Positions 21,520 through 32,664 of a stretch of 64,000 nucleotides of DNA are shown one piece after another; position 1 is the stretch's first letter, and each line of letters opens with the position of its first letter. A program made the translations under genes and the position numbers. The notes under the pieces are model-generated. The model had not been told where the DNA came from, did no database searches, and saw only the letters and a program-made list of their open reading frames with translations. This DNA is from Chromera velia (lineage: Eukaryota > Sar > Chromeraceae): the NCBI GenBank assembly GCA_018398765.1, contig JAHBMJ010001372.1, positions 5,991 to 69,990 on the forward strand, written 5' to 3'.

Positions 21520-24249
21520 ATGAAGTTCCTCACTTCTGGTCTCCTGGCAATTGGCGCCAGCGCCAAATTTGATTTCAACCTCACCAAGGTCTGTCGTCTG
21601 AGTGCACTGTAGGAGTGCATGATAAGAATGCGCAAAACCATCCATGTTCTTTTCTCCTGTATGTATATATATGCAGTCCGGGGGCGTTCTGGACAGATTC
21701 GACTTCGATGGCTTGAAGTTTGGTGACCGTTTCGATGGCCTGAAGCTGGACTTCGATGGGATCTTCGGTCAGTCTCAAGGAGGCTCATACAGTGAGACAA
21801 GGCGGTCGTATGGGCACCGGAACAAGGTAGACGAGGTATATAGCTCAAACGAGAAAGACAACTGTTGCGCAAATGTTGCACAACGCGGAATGTGCTTTTT
21901 CCGACAGTGGACATTCAATGCACTGACATGTTCCGACAGTGGACATTCAATGCACTGACATGTTCCGACAGTGGACATTCAATGCACTGACATGTTCCGA
22001 CAGTGGACATTCAATGCACTGACATGTTCCGACAGTGGACATTCAATGCACTGACATGTTCCGACAGTGGACATTCAATGCACTGACATGTTCCGACAGT
22101 GGACATTCAATGCACTGACATGTTCCGACAGTGGACATTCAATGCACTGACATGTTCCGACAGTGGACATTCAATGCACTGACATGTTCCGACAGTGGAC
22201 ATTCAATGCACTGACATGTTCCGACAGTGGACATTCAATGCACTGACATGTTCCGACAGTGGACATTCAATGCACTGACATGTTCCGACAGTGGACATTC
22301 AATGCACTGACATGTTCCGACAGTGGACATTCAATGCACTGACATGTTCCGACAGTGGACATTCAATGCACTGACATGTTTCTTTAAGTGTAGTCACACA
22401 GAGAACGCGTCAGCCTGTTGCAAAGGCCTCTTCGAACAACATGGAAAGAAAGATATCGATAGATAGATGGACTGATATATACATGCATGGAGAGCTCTCT
22501 GCTGTCCACAGAGTCTCACAGTAGTTTCTCCTTGCACAAACTGAAACTTCACACCGTCTTTGCGAGAAGTGTCGCGATGCCGCAATGGATTTCCGCCTCG
22601 AAAAAACGCAATGGATTTCCGTGATGAGTCTCTGACATGAAAGAACGCAATGAAATTATTAACTGACCTTGACGCATTCTGCGTGCAGGCGATAAGGTGG
22701 CAAAGAATTCCACGAAGATCGCAAAGCCCCCCAAGAAGGTTAAGGAGCCCAAGCCCGTGGTGGCTGACCAGATCTCCCTCGCTTTCTACAACACCTTCGT
22801 GGCCTGGTACGCCGATTCGGACCCTCGCGTGCTGGATCCCTCCATTTCCACCTGCGTGCCTGGGTCTCCCGACGTCTGGAGCTACTCCCCCCCCATCATT
22901 GGGGCAGGGGACCCTCTGGGAAACACAGACAAGGCACGTGGGGGGGCCTAGCTGTATGCCTCTTTGGGATCGAGTAATGGCCTTTGTCTGTGTCCTCTCG
23001 TATGAGGGTTCGCTTCTTGAGTGCATGTCTGGGAGAGGTTGGTGACTTCACAGTCGGAAAGAATAGCAAGCGAAAGGACCGAGTCCAGTTAGGCATGCAA
23101 ATCGAAATCAATCATGGTATTTTACGATATGACGGGTCATGCCTTCATCCATCTATCCATTTTGTCATGGATCTCTTCACAATTCATGAGCTTCTTTCCA
23201 CCTCACAGCCCCCCTATCTCTTCAGACTGTCTGCCTGGCTGCAGGTGAACCTGTACTTCTACACCTTCCCCCTCCTGCCGACTGATGTCACCCCAATGGA
23301 CCCCCCTCTCCTGAAGGAGCTCGGCACCTTCTTCGTCAAACTGCAGATCAGCAGCTCTGCCCAGAGAGGACCCTATCTGACTGCCTACACGCAGTCAGAC
23401 GACGCCTGCCTTTCCCCCTTCTTCTACTCGAACATCCAGTTCAGAAGATTCACTGACACCTTCCCTGCCACTGACCGCCCTGTGGTCTACTACGTCGGTG
23501 AGAAACCCGACAAGGCCTTCTTCCCTTCCATTGCCGATGTGCCCGATGCCGACTTCTACGACCTGGGTATCAAGGATGATATGAACACGATCCTCTACGA
23601 GGCCCGTTTCGATGAGGAGACTGCGGCCACGTCTCCGCCCCTGTGCGGCAACCCTGCTCGCTCAGGCAGACAAGAGCTGGACTTCAATGTGACCACAGGC
23701 TCGATTGAATGGGACAACCTGAGGAGCACAGATGCCGATTTCAGTGTCTTCGGAGCACAGGAGACCCGGACTGCTGATAACTGGGTGGGCCAGGGGGACC
23801 GGCCTGTGTTCCTCTTCGGCCTCGCCACCGATTCCAACTGGCCTGATACGGACGGAGTGATTGTAAGTCTCTCGGTTGTTTCTTTGTTATTTTGAGTGTT
23901 TTGGTTTTGTGTTGCTGCGGCTGTCGTATGTTTGGGATCTGTTTTGCTTGTCTTGTTGGGCCATTTTCATGCGCGCGGTCTTGTGGCTTGTGCATATTGC
24001 ATATCGCGATTAGAACCTCACTGCAACAGCCGGTTACTTATGTCTTTCCATATTGGCACAAGCCAATTGTGCTTCTGCCTGCCCGAACACTGACAACACT
24101 TTGTTGTTGTCATACAGGTCGACTTTGATGTCTTCTCTGGGGGGTGGATCTACGACACCAACGGAGACGGCACCCTGAACGAGGACGATGTCAACAGAGA
24201 GGTCGTTGTGGAGTGCCCTGAGGAGGAGATCAACGTGAACTTCTTCTAA
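21520..24249 (+). CDS. secreted protein with C-terminal calcium-loop motif (5 exons)
   Basis: Exons by frame and splice consensus: 21520-21588, 21677-21767, 22689-22933, 23245-23862 and 24118-24249, about 384 residues. The start MKFLTSGLLAIGASA is a short signal peptide with an Ala-Ser-Ala cleavage region. Exon 2 holds a short F-D-G-L-K repeat (FDFDGLKFGDRFDGLKLDFDG). Exon 3 begins Lys/Pro-rich and then becomes globular. The last exon carries DTNGDGTLNEDD, a canonical EF-hand or dockerin-type Ca2+ loop (D-x-N-x-D-G-x-L-x3-D). Phases agree at every junction. The exon 3 donor reads AAG/GCACGT, which implies a GC-AG intron; an alternative acceptor at 23209 would add 12 residues in the same phase. 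Family unknown; an extracellular or vesicular Ca2+-binding role is inference. Confidence 0.75.
21901..22380. repeat. 32-bp minisatellite, 15 identical units
   Basis: Exactly 480 bp, fifteen head-to-tail copies of a 32-bp unit beginning CCGACAGTGGACATTCAATG. I see no difference between copies. It lies in the second intron of the secreted-protein gene. There are no spacers, so it is not a CRISPR array. Identity of all units points to recent expansion or homogenisation. Confidence 0.97.
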
Positions 24250-27043
24250 ATGAGAGAAAGAGGACGGCGAGTGATCCATCTGGCTGGAGTAGGGTCTGCA
24301 CATCATTCGCAGCAGCCTGCATGTCTCCATGTGATGTGTGCAACCTGGAAGTACCAGACTGCATCATGAATGTCAGGACAACGGTTTCAATTTGATCGTC
24401 AAGGTTGTGTGTCTCCCCTTTGTATTTCCTTCCATTTCATTGGTTCATGAAATTAAGCAAGCAAAAAGTTGCATGAAAGGATTGCGCTTTCACGTCACTG
24501 AGGATTCGCGTCTTTTCATGGCACCGCCAATGTCCTTTCAAGGCATTGAATTCAATTAAAGGAAGGGAGTAGGGAGATATATGCTGAACTGCTTGCAGTA
24601 CAATTCTTTGTACAAAGAACAATGGGACCATGCAAAGAGCAACCGGATTGTGCAGAGAACAACGGAGTATCATGCCAGACGGGAGTTCATGATGAAAACT
24701 GCTGGATGGGCCCTGAGACCAGCCCCAATTAACGCCTTGCCCGAGGAACTTGAATGGGGGAGAGAAAGGTGTGAGGCATGCAGATTGGAATGAAACTCAC
24801 TGCACTTCTTCATACATCAAGTCATTCACTCATCCATCTGTCCATTCATTCATTCATCCATCCATCCATTTAACCATTCATTCATTCACATTGTGTTCAG
24901 CCCAGCCAAGTCTGTCTCTATGCATGCAGTTCTTGCTGTCAAATTGCTGATTGGTGAAAATTGGCGATAAGTCGATAGATTCATATGTTTCAAGTTGTAT
25001 CGCGTTTTATGATTAGGTCATGATGTTGATTGAATTTCAAGCAGTATTAAACAAAAACCGGGAAAATCCTGAATAAAACTGATTTTTTTTGCACTCCACT
25101 GGCATTATGATCATCATAATATGATGTGACCTGGTATTCTCCGGAAATTTGTACCTAGTATTAATTATATTCAAGCTTCAGCCGCGTTCACTGCTTCACT
25201 TATACACACGATGCGACCTAGGACGCGACGTGCCAGACATGCATGTCCTAGTGTATGTCATATGCTAGGCAGCCTACGCCATGTATACACTCAGGCTGGT
25301 ACTACAACCAGTAGTAACCACTGACAGTAGTATATTAATTTTTTTTGTAATTATATAGTTGCAATAATTAAGTTAGACTACTAATATGACTCGGAAACTA
25401 TCAGTCTTAGAAACTTATGGATACCCGGCCTATGGACACTCTTAGACTCAGTCTTAGTTAAATAAGTTATTATCAATGTATAGCTTTCAGTATCAATTCA
25501 GTATCACTCTACTATCAGTTTTGGAGTACTTTCTCATATACGGTGCTATAAATACAACATGGTATACCTTCTATAGTATACCTGAAACGAAATAAACAAA
25601 TTCTATTAATAGTGACATCTCTGATTAATACTTACGATTAACTTGAGCTCCTCCAGGAACCGCTAGCACTAGCCGTTAGTAGTAAAAGGCTTAGGTAGCC
25701 AAAAACGGGCCTTTTTAAGCGCCCACGCTAGCTTCTGAACCACTAGCAGCTAGTTACCGCTGGTATAAACCTGAGTATATAGTCACTATAGTAGTAGTCG
25801 ATCTAAAACTAGATCCAAAAAGACCGATACTTGGTCTTATATAAAGTATTTTTAAATATAAATTCCTTGTTCTTTAAACAAATTCCACTAAAAATCATAC
25901 TGGTTTATATACTCACACTGAGTGATCTTTTTTTTATATGCAAGCTTTTTTGGGTTTCTTGTTTCTGTTTAGGGTTCTGTTCTGCTGATTCCATAGTATG
26001 TCACGCTGGATGTCAGGCTCAGGTCCAGGGAGGCACCCCTTTTCCGTTTCAAGGACCGTTTGACACTCCCAGTGAGGAAGCGAATTAAATCCAATGAATT
26101 CTGCGATCAACCGCACCTTGCTCCGAATAAATGTCTTCGATCCATGAGACTCTTTCTTTGGCTTGCACGATGAGTATCAGGTCCGTGGGTTCTCTTCAAT
26201 GACTTTGCCTACTTGTCAGAAGACCACCAAGAGACACGCAAGCACACACAATACAGCTGGGAGGCGGGGAGACGTCTCTGCTTGAGACGACGAAAAGAGT
26301 CCTGAGAGAGGGGCGGATGATGGTAGGGAAAGAGTACACGGACAGATAAGAGAAGGACTCTCTTTGTTTTCCGTGTAGCCACAAATCTCCGAGAAGGGCA
26401 GACAAACAGACAAACAGATCATCAGGACCGTCAGACGCCCACATCGATCAAAAGTGCCAATCAAATCCCCCACCCAGCAAGCCTACGAATACCTCCGATC
26501 AAGCAACCATCAACTTGTCCTCTCCCTTGCGATGCTTCTTCTTCATCATCTTCTTCTTTCTTTGCATTCATTCTTCTTTTTGTTTGAATTCATCCATGCA
26601 TGCATGTACGTGTACACCTCTGTCTCTATTGCCCCCCCCCTCTCCCTTTCCCCCCTAGTACACCCGCACTGGCTGCAACACAGCCAGCCAGACGTCCTTC
26701 TACTCTACTCAGGCCCCCCTTTCTTTCCCTCACAAGATTTTCCTTCTTTTGCGATGTGTACAATGAAACAAGAACAGAAAGGGACCTGCATTTCCATTTC
26801 ATTCCGTCTCCCCACCATCCCAAGCTTCGTTCTTCTACGCTATCCCTCTGGCCTTCTGAAGGAAAGAAGGAAGGAAGAAAGAATGAAGCATCTTCACCCA
26901 CGCACCCCTTCACGCCCACGAAACCCGATTCTTCATCTCCTCTTAATTGTTTCCACTTGCTTGCCGCTCTCCCCTTCCACAGACAAGTAGGAAGAGCCAG
27001 AACGAGCTTGAAAAAAGTCCCTTTCCCTCCCTTCCTCCCACGA
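24250..27043. other. 3' flank and AT-rich intergenic region
   Basis: 24250-24560 is probably the 3' untranslated part of the secreted-protein gene. 24820-24880 has a short ATTC/ATCC run. 25000-25960 is AT-rich with no coding signal. 26180-27040 is pyrimidine-rich with open frames on both strands but without conserved features. It may hold 3' exons or the 3' untranslated region of the minus-strand syntaxin gene to its right. Confidence 0.4.
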
Positions 27044-27781
27044 TCATCTTTCAGGTCCCCCTCCGATCTCCTCAATCACCGCCGAGGAGGAGTGAAGGGA
27101 GGGAAGGGGCTCTATTCCTCCCCTATCTCCCAAGGCACTCACCCCAACCTCATCCCCCCTCCTCCGCATGGCTCCCCACAACGACCCAGGAGGTCCAAAG
27201 ACGTCGTCCCCCCCCGCAAGCTCGTTCCCGTTCTTCTTCCCAGAAGGCAGATACTGGCACAGGATGATAATCCCAATCACCAACACAATGACCCCAATGA
27301 TCGTCATGTACAGACTGCAAACACAAATATAATGCAGACAGAGCATTGCCTTAAAGAGAAAAAAAGACAGTGTTTCCACACTACGTCGAGGTGGGGGAGT
27401 ATCCAATCATAAATGCGTGAGAGGTTTGCACTTGTAAGGACAGTTCCGACATTTTCTGCGAAGATCAATTGTTAGTTACTTATGCGCTTCCTTGAAACTC
27501 CAGAAAAGCCGCACGAACGAACGAAGCAGGGTTGCGCATTGTCGAAAGAAAGGACGAAAGAAGGAAGAGACAGTTCAGGAAGGAAGGAAAAGAGCGGTAC
27601 AAGCAAGAGAGACAGACAAGAAAAGCATATAGAAAATCGATGCCAGACTGACTGACTGACTGACTGACTGACACTCTCTTCTGATACCGCCGTTGCCGCC
27701 TGCGTGCCTCTTGAATTTCTTCCGTTGCCTGGGCGGTTCGGACGGCAGCGTTGTTCATCTGAGATTCGATGTTGTCTGCAT

Positions 27782-27818
<37 letters not shown>

Positions 27819-27874
27819 GGAGAAGGACGGAGAGAGGGAGACTTGAGACTCACAAAGGTAAAGACTCCCTCTCA

Positions 27875-27915
<41 letters not shown>

Positions 27916-28926
27916 AAATACACATCCACACATGCACATACACACAGACACGCACGCACGCACACACACACACACACACACACGCACACACACAGAGAGC
28001 GAGAGAGAGAGAGAGAGAGAGAACAACAGAAAAAAATCGCTCTCATGCAACCCACGGGAAGATCGGATGGATGCTCACCATCCATCCATCCAGTGTTGTG
28101 ACACGCCACAATAAGGAAGACAAGAGAGCAGAGAGAGGGACATACAGACAGCACACAGCAGCCCGACGGACGGACCGATCATTGTGCCCTGTTCCGTCAC
28201 ATGAAGGTTCAAATCTGTGTAGAGACCGTGAATGTCGTGGATGTCCCTTTGCAGTTGTTGCATCCCCCTCTGCATTCGAGCACACAGGCAGGCAGGAAGA
28301 AACACAGCCCAACAGGTTCGGAAGGACAGAGCGCCTCGCTCACGTTCAAGACTCCAAAGGGCGAAAGAAACCAAGGACAAAGAAAAGAACAAGGAACGAA
28401 ATGAATGGGCATAGAGCTCCTTCCATCAGCACTGTCTAGAGAAGGCAAAAACATCCTTCCATCAGCACTGTCTACAGAAGGCAAAAACATCCTTCCATCA
28501 GCACTGTCTACAGAAGGCAAAAACATCCTTCCTGTCTGCAGGGGAATGTTGACTCTTCCATCTTTCCTCAAACTCTCTCACTCAGTTTCTCACCTGTCTC
28601 TCCCTCAGAATTCGTTCCTCGACTTGGTTGTCGTCCAGCACAGCCGCCACCTTCAAGGGCCCCTTTCCAAGCCCCCCCTCCCCCCCTGATGGGCCTTCAT
28701 GTCCCTGGGCCCCCAGCAAGGGCGCCGTGTTCACCCCTCCTGTCTCCATCGCATCGGCAGCTCTGAGAGGTGAGGAGAAGAAAAGAGAAGCAGCAGCAAG
28801 AAAAACAAGACAAGGATGAAAATTGGAGGAGAAGAAAGCAAGAAAGGCACAGAGAGAAGGAAAAAGGTCTGCCTACCTTCTCGGTACGTTGCTATCGCTA
28901 TTCTGTTGCAGAAGCCGACCCAATCC
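27044..28926 (-). CDS. syntaxin, Qa-SNARE (partial, at least 5 exons)
   Basis: Five minus-strand exons join in phase: 28926-28877, 28762-28594, 28269-28176, 27775-27661 and 27314 downward. They encode a SNARE helix running from [19 protein letters not shown] through [13 protein letters not shown] to [11 protein letters not shown], with glutamine at the central layer as in Qa-SNAREs, followed by a membrane anchor ([19 protein letters not shown]). Syntaxins drive membrane fusion; EQGTMID resembles endosomal/vacuolar syntaxins (SYP2/Pep12/Stx7 group), a tentative placement. Upstream is a Gly-rich linker ([11 protein letters not shown]). The N-terminal Habc exons are not identified. Unusually, the frame continues about 75 residues past the anchor to a stop at 27044; a strong donor (GGG/GTGAGT) at 27143 may instead end this exon. 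The 27661 junction falls in a TCAG repeat, so that border is uncertain. Confidence 0.85.
27661..27673 (-). other. TCAG repeat overlapping a splice donor
   Basis: On the minus strand the exon after the SNARE helix ends in GTGTCAGTCAGTCAGTCAG…, giving a ladder of GTCAGT donors four bases apart that extends to about 27644. Only some keep the membrane anchor in frame; the donor leaving phase 2 (exon end 27661) does. Confidence 0.5.
27781..28022. repeat. CA, CT and GA dinucleotide arrays in a syntaxin intron
   Basis: (CA)n at about 27783-27816, (CT)n at 27873-27890, (CA)n at 27891-27916 and 27960-27992, (GA)n at 27995-28022. They lie in the intron between the two halves of the SNARE helix. Confidence 0.9.
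28421..28535. repeat. 36-bp tandem repeat in a syntaxin intron
   Basis: About three copies of a 36-bp unit beginning CCTTCCATCAGCACTGTCTA, nearly identical, between the exons ending at 28594 and starting at 28269. Confidence 0.85.
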
Positions 28927-29119
28927 CTGACCATGACCAGGGCACCAAATAAAGAATATCAGTTGTGTCTTTCTTGAACATTCAACCTTCCTTATCGAGC
29001 AAGACTGTCATTCCCTTTCTCTCACATCTCCGCCAAACCAATCGACAAACGGAAAGAACACCCTAGCTCTGCGTCAGTCATTCTGGCAGGTTCTTTTCTC
29101 AATAAGGAACAACGAATAT

Positions 29120-29885
29120 TCAAAGCTTGGTCCAACGATGCAAATCGACCCACTCAAAAGGATTGGACGCGGAGCTCTTGGCACCCCCAGCTCCAGACTT
29201 TCCCCCCATGCCCCCGGTGGCCCTTCCTGTCGGATTTACTGTCGAGCGTCTCCCTTTTGTCTGCTGCCCCCCACTCTCATCGTGCCACCTGTAGGGCGAC
29301 TCTCTTGACTGCCCCCGACTCAGTCTCTTGGAGGCTGCAGCCTGGGTACTTGCAGCCGAAGCAGACAGGTTCGTCGTGGACTTCTGGTCCCGAGAGGGAG
29401 ACGCCAAAGAAGCACGAGACCCAGCACCTGCTCCACCTGGAGGGGGGGAACGGGAAGACGCAGCTGCCCTCCCTCCTGTGCCCAGTTGCGGGTGTACCGT
29501 GCTTCTTCTCTCAAGGGGATTTGCACGCACTTCAGACTTGGACGTTCTCTGAGGCGATGCCTTGGGTTGGGGGCTGGAAGAGGACGCCATACTCCCCTGA
29601 GACCTCAGAGGACTTTTTCCAGCAACAACAGGTGCGGGGGATCCAGTGGATTTGGATAGGCGGCCCCCGCCTTGGGGTTGTGTGGGTGTCTTGGCTGAGT
29701 CGTTGACTGAGAAGGGAAGGAGACCCTGAGGGTCATAGATCTGCCCTGTGAAGGAAGAGGGTTGTCCGGGGGAGGCGGTGGACGCTGTCGTGACAGAGGG
29801 CTGGACTCTGCCTCCTCCTCCTGAAGGCTTCTCGGGTTTCACTGGAGAGAAGTAGTTGCCGTCAACGGCCACATCTCCCGACCAC
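29120..29885 (-). CDS. Ser/Pro/Gly-rich protein, terminal exon
   Basis: A minus-strand exon of about 255 codons, beginning behind a strong acceptor (polypyrimidine then TTCTCAG at 29886-29892) and ending at a stop at 29120. The protein is rich in Ser, Ala, Pro, Gly and Arg, with no cysteine pattern and no known domain: SPVKPEKPSGGGG near its start, KSPLRSQGSM, SRSPPPGGAGAG, and an ending with NPFEWVDLHRWTKL. The only globular-looking parts are the first 10 and last 15 residues. It is likely disordered, with many possible SP/TP and RS phosphorylation sites. Upstream exons toward 31 kb were not resolved. It may instead be a 3' part of a longer transcript that also passes through this strand. 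Confidence 0.55.
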
Positions 29886-29892
29886 CTGAGAA

Positions 29893-31341
29893 GATGGAAC
29901 AAAGAAAAGAGGGCAAGAACAAATTCAAACAAATCCATTGGAGTGGCGGGAAGATGAAAGGGAACAGGGGAGAGGAGATTGGGGGTCTCTCTCGGTCATC
30001 GTATGAAGCAAGGTATTCATATGCCTACGTGGAACCAAACCATTTGTGCTGATTCCAAGCAAAAAGGACGGAGAAAGAGCGAAGCAGGCTTGGTTAAATT
30101 CGATGTAGGGCAACAAAGCCCGCTTGCTGGAGTATTTGTTATGCAGACCAGAACATCCCCGCTTTGCTGTGCCATCGATCTCTCCATTTCTCCCCAGTTC
30201 ATACACATGCGGAGATGAGTCAACGCGCAGCCGACGTCGGACAGTCTAGACAGGCAGAGAACCATGCTTCTTCCTTCACCTCAGGTCAGAACAGGAGAGA
30301 AAAGCGGACGTAGCTCTCTTGCGGCTATGGACGGCAAGGGGAGCTGCTCCACTGAGCAGCGTGATGTATGCGCGGGAAGGCGATGGTCCCTCCCGTGCAC
30401 CCGAAAGAGGGAGGACTACTTTCAGATGAGTACAAGGACAGAGTGGAGAGTACGTGACAGACCTTCGTATCCGTACAGATAGATGCGATTGCAAAGTTCA
30501 GACATGCAGACGTATGCATATGACTCGAAAGACGGCAGAGATGGACGCATGGAGGGACGAGGGGCAAAGGAAGAGAAGGACTGACGATTGCTGGCCTTGG
30601 CCTGGCGCTTCTGCATGCAACAGAAGCGCAGACAGAGCAACACAACGATGATCTCTCATGTACATGCAAGCAGTCATCTGACAAGTGTACGGGAGACAGT
30701 GGAACGAAGAGATAGGAAAGATTCCATCAAGGACTGACGTGGATCATCCGGACGTTTCATCACAGACAAGGAACTGCCGACAGCTCACTCAGCAGGGCAG
30801 TTAGAACATGCAGAGAATACACACAGAGATCAGAGATGGCAGACAGACAGCAGGGCACTCTCCAGAGACTCGAGCGCCTTCCAGGAGGACCCAGGCAGAC
30901 ACTCTCGATCGACGGAACAAAAGAAGAGCTGCTGCTTGTCAGATGTGTTGTGGAACCATCACGTGGTGCAAATATGGCGAAGTGGGATAGTGGGTTCGTT
31001 TCTCTCAATCATCATCTCTCTTCTCTTCTTGAATCGCGGTCTGCGCCCCCACGATGCCAGAGGCTAAGAGTTAAGATGAGTTAAGTGCCCCCCAAGCTTT
31101 GCCTTCCGCGGGTCCGTGCGAGCCAATTCACTGTAGACCTCTGTAACACAAATTTCTACTAAGCTGGCACTTCTTCCCTGGCTCTTTCAATGATGATCAC
31201 AGTGTCTTAATTCCGATTCATTTCATTGGTGCATGTAAGTCCCTTCGTCTAGTGCTCACGAAAGAAGAGTTAGGCATCTGCTTCCCTATCTCGCCTTAAG
31301 GGAGAGATCTAGCTCTTCCCATTTCGTCTCGTGGGATCGCA
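29893..31341. other. intergenic region between divergent genes
   Basis: Contains the promoter side of the minus-strand Ser/Pro/Gly-rich gene (its 5' exons are probably here but not identifiable) and of the plus-strand TELO2-like gene. 30780-31000 is open on both strands without recognisable content. No repeat of note. Confidence 0.3.
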
Positions 31342-32626
31342 ATGGAGTTTTCTGACGATCAGGCAGAGCCTCTTGTCAGGCAATGGTTAAAATTGTTGGA
31401 AGCGGAGCAGCAGGGGAAGGAACGGGTGGAAGAGAGCCTTGTCCATGCCAGAGCTACCAGTCGCTTCTTGAGAAGAGGGCACGCCCCCGCGTTTGCGACC
31501 ACTCTTCTTCACAGTGTGTTCACAGATTGCGGAGGAGACGGAGACGGGGGCCAGACTGAAGGAAGAGAAGAAACGGCTGTTTGTGCCGTGTGTCTGCTTG
31601 CCAGAGTTGCTGCCGGAGTAGGTTCTGTCGGCCTGCGTCCGCTTCTCCTTTCTATCTTTCGTCTGTTGTCTCCCTGTTTCTTCCTCTTTGTTGAGGAAAC
31701 CTCCCGGTCGCAGACGGAGACGGCGAGAAGAAACAGACCGTTGACTTTTCATTCTAAAAAGGCAGCGGTGAAAGCTGCCGTACACAGCAAGCCCGTGTGT
31801 GAGTTTCTGGCGGGTACTGTCATTCGATTTTCGTCTGAATTCACCACTGCAGTTTGTGGATGCAGAGGGACCGGCAGAGAACAAGAGGAGAGAGAGACCG
31901 AGACGGGAAATAGTGGGAGTGCTGGGTGGAGAGAAGCCAGAGAGTGTTTCTCTCGTGTCCTTTGTGAACAGGTGTTCGCCTTTCAGGGCCTTCTGTTTCC
32001 GTGTGGATTCTATGCCGCAGTCCTAGACGCACTGGCGCTCAGGCTGTGCGGAGACAGACACGCGCAAATTGACGAGACGACTAAGTCATCCTGTTGGCAT
32101 CTGTTCGAAAATGTTTTTTCAACTTCATTGAAAATCTGGGGATCTGCAAAGGGCGTGGAGACCAGAAGTGAGGACGAACAGAGAAGCCTCGCATTCGCAG
32201 TGGCCGCAGGTTTGCATATCTGTCTAAGCGAGGCGAGAGGAGGGGGGGGGAACAGAGGAATCCTAGAGGGACGACTACAAGTGAGTGAGAAGGAAGACAG
32301 GATAAAGTGATTTGCCCTCAGAATTTCATGCTTCGTTTTTTTGAAAGTCCTCTTTCATATGGTTTGTACTTTCTTTTGGGCAACAGACTGCCATGCAGCT
32401 GGCAAGCGAGCTGCCGCCCTCCCTTTTCTTTTCAGAATGCCGCCTTTTTCTTTCCTTTCCATCCTTCTTTCTTGTTTCGGAATCTTTTATTGTTTCCCTC
32501 ATCATTCCTTTTCTTCTTCGCTGTTTTGTTTGTTCGCTCCATTCATCCCACTTCCCTTCCTTCCTGCTCCTTTGTCCTCTGTGCGCCATATTGCTTGCGT
32601 CCTTTCCCTTCTGTATTCTTGTTTCA

Positions 32627-32664
<38 letters not shown>

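Noticed and set aside
21901-22380. CRISPR-like regular array
   Set aside because: Units are contiguous with no spacers, in a eukaryotic intron; it is a minisatellite.
27480-28154. Long Cys/Val and Thr/His frames on both strands
   Set aside because: Translations of CA/TG and CT/GA arrays inside a syntaxin intron. Only the short SNARE exon near 27661-27775 is real.
29979-30220. Plus- or minus-strand exon near 30.0-30.2 kb
   Set aside because: Open on both strands with an acceptor-like site, but no frame connects to either neighbouring gene.
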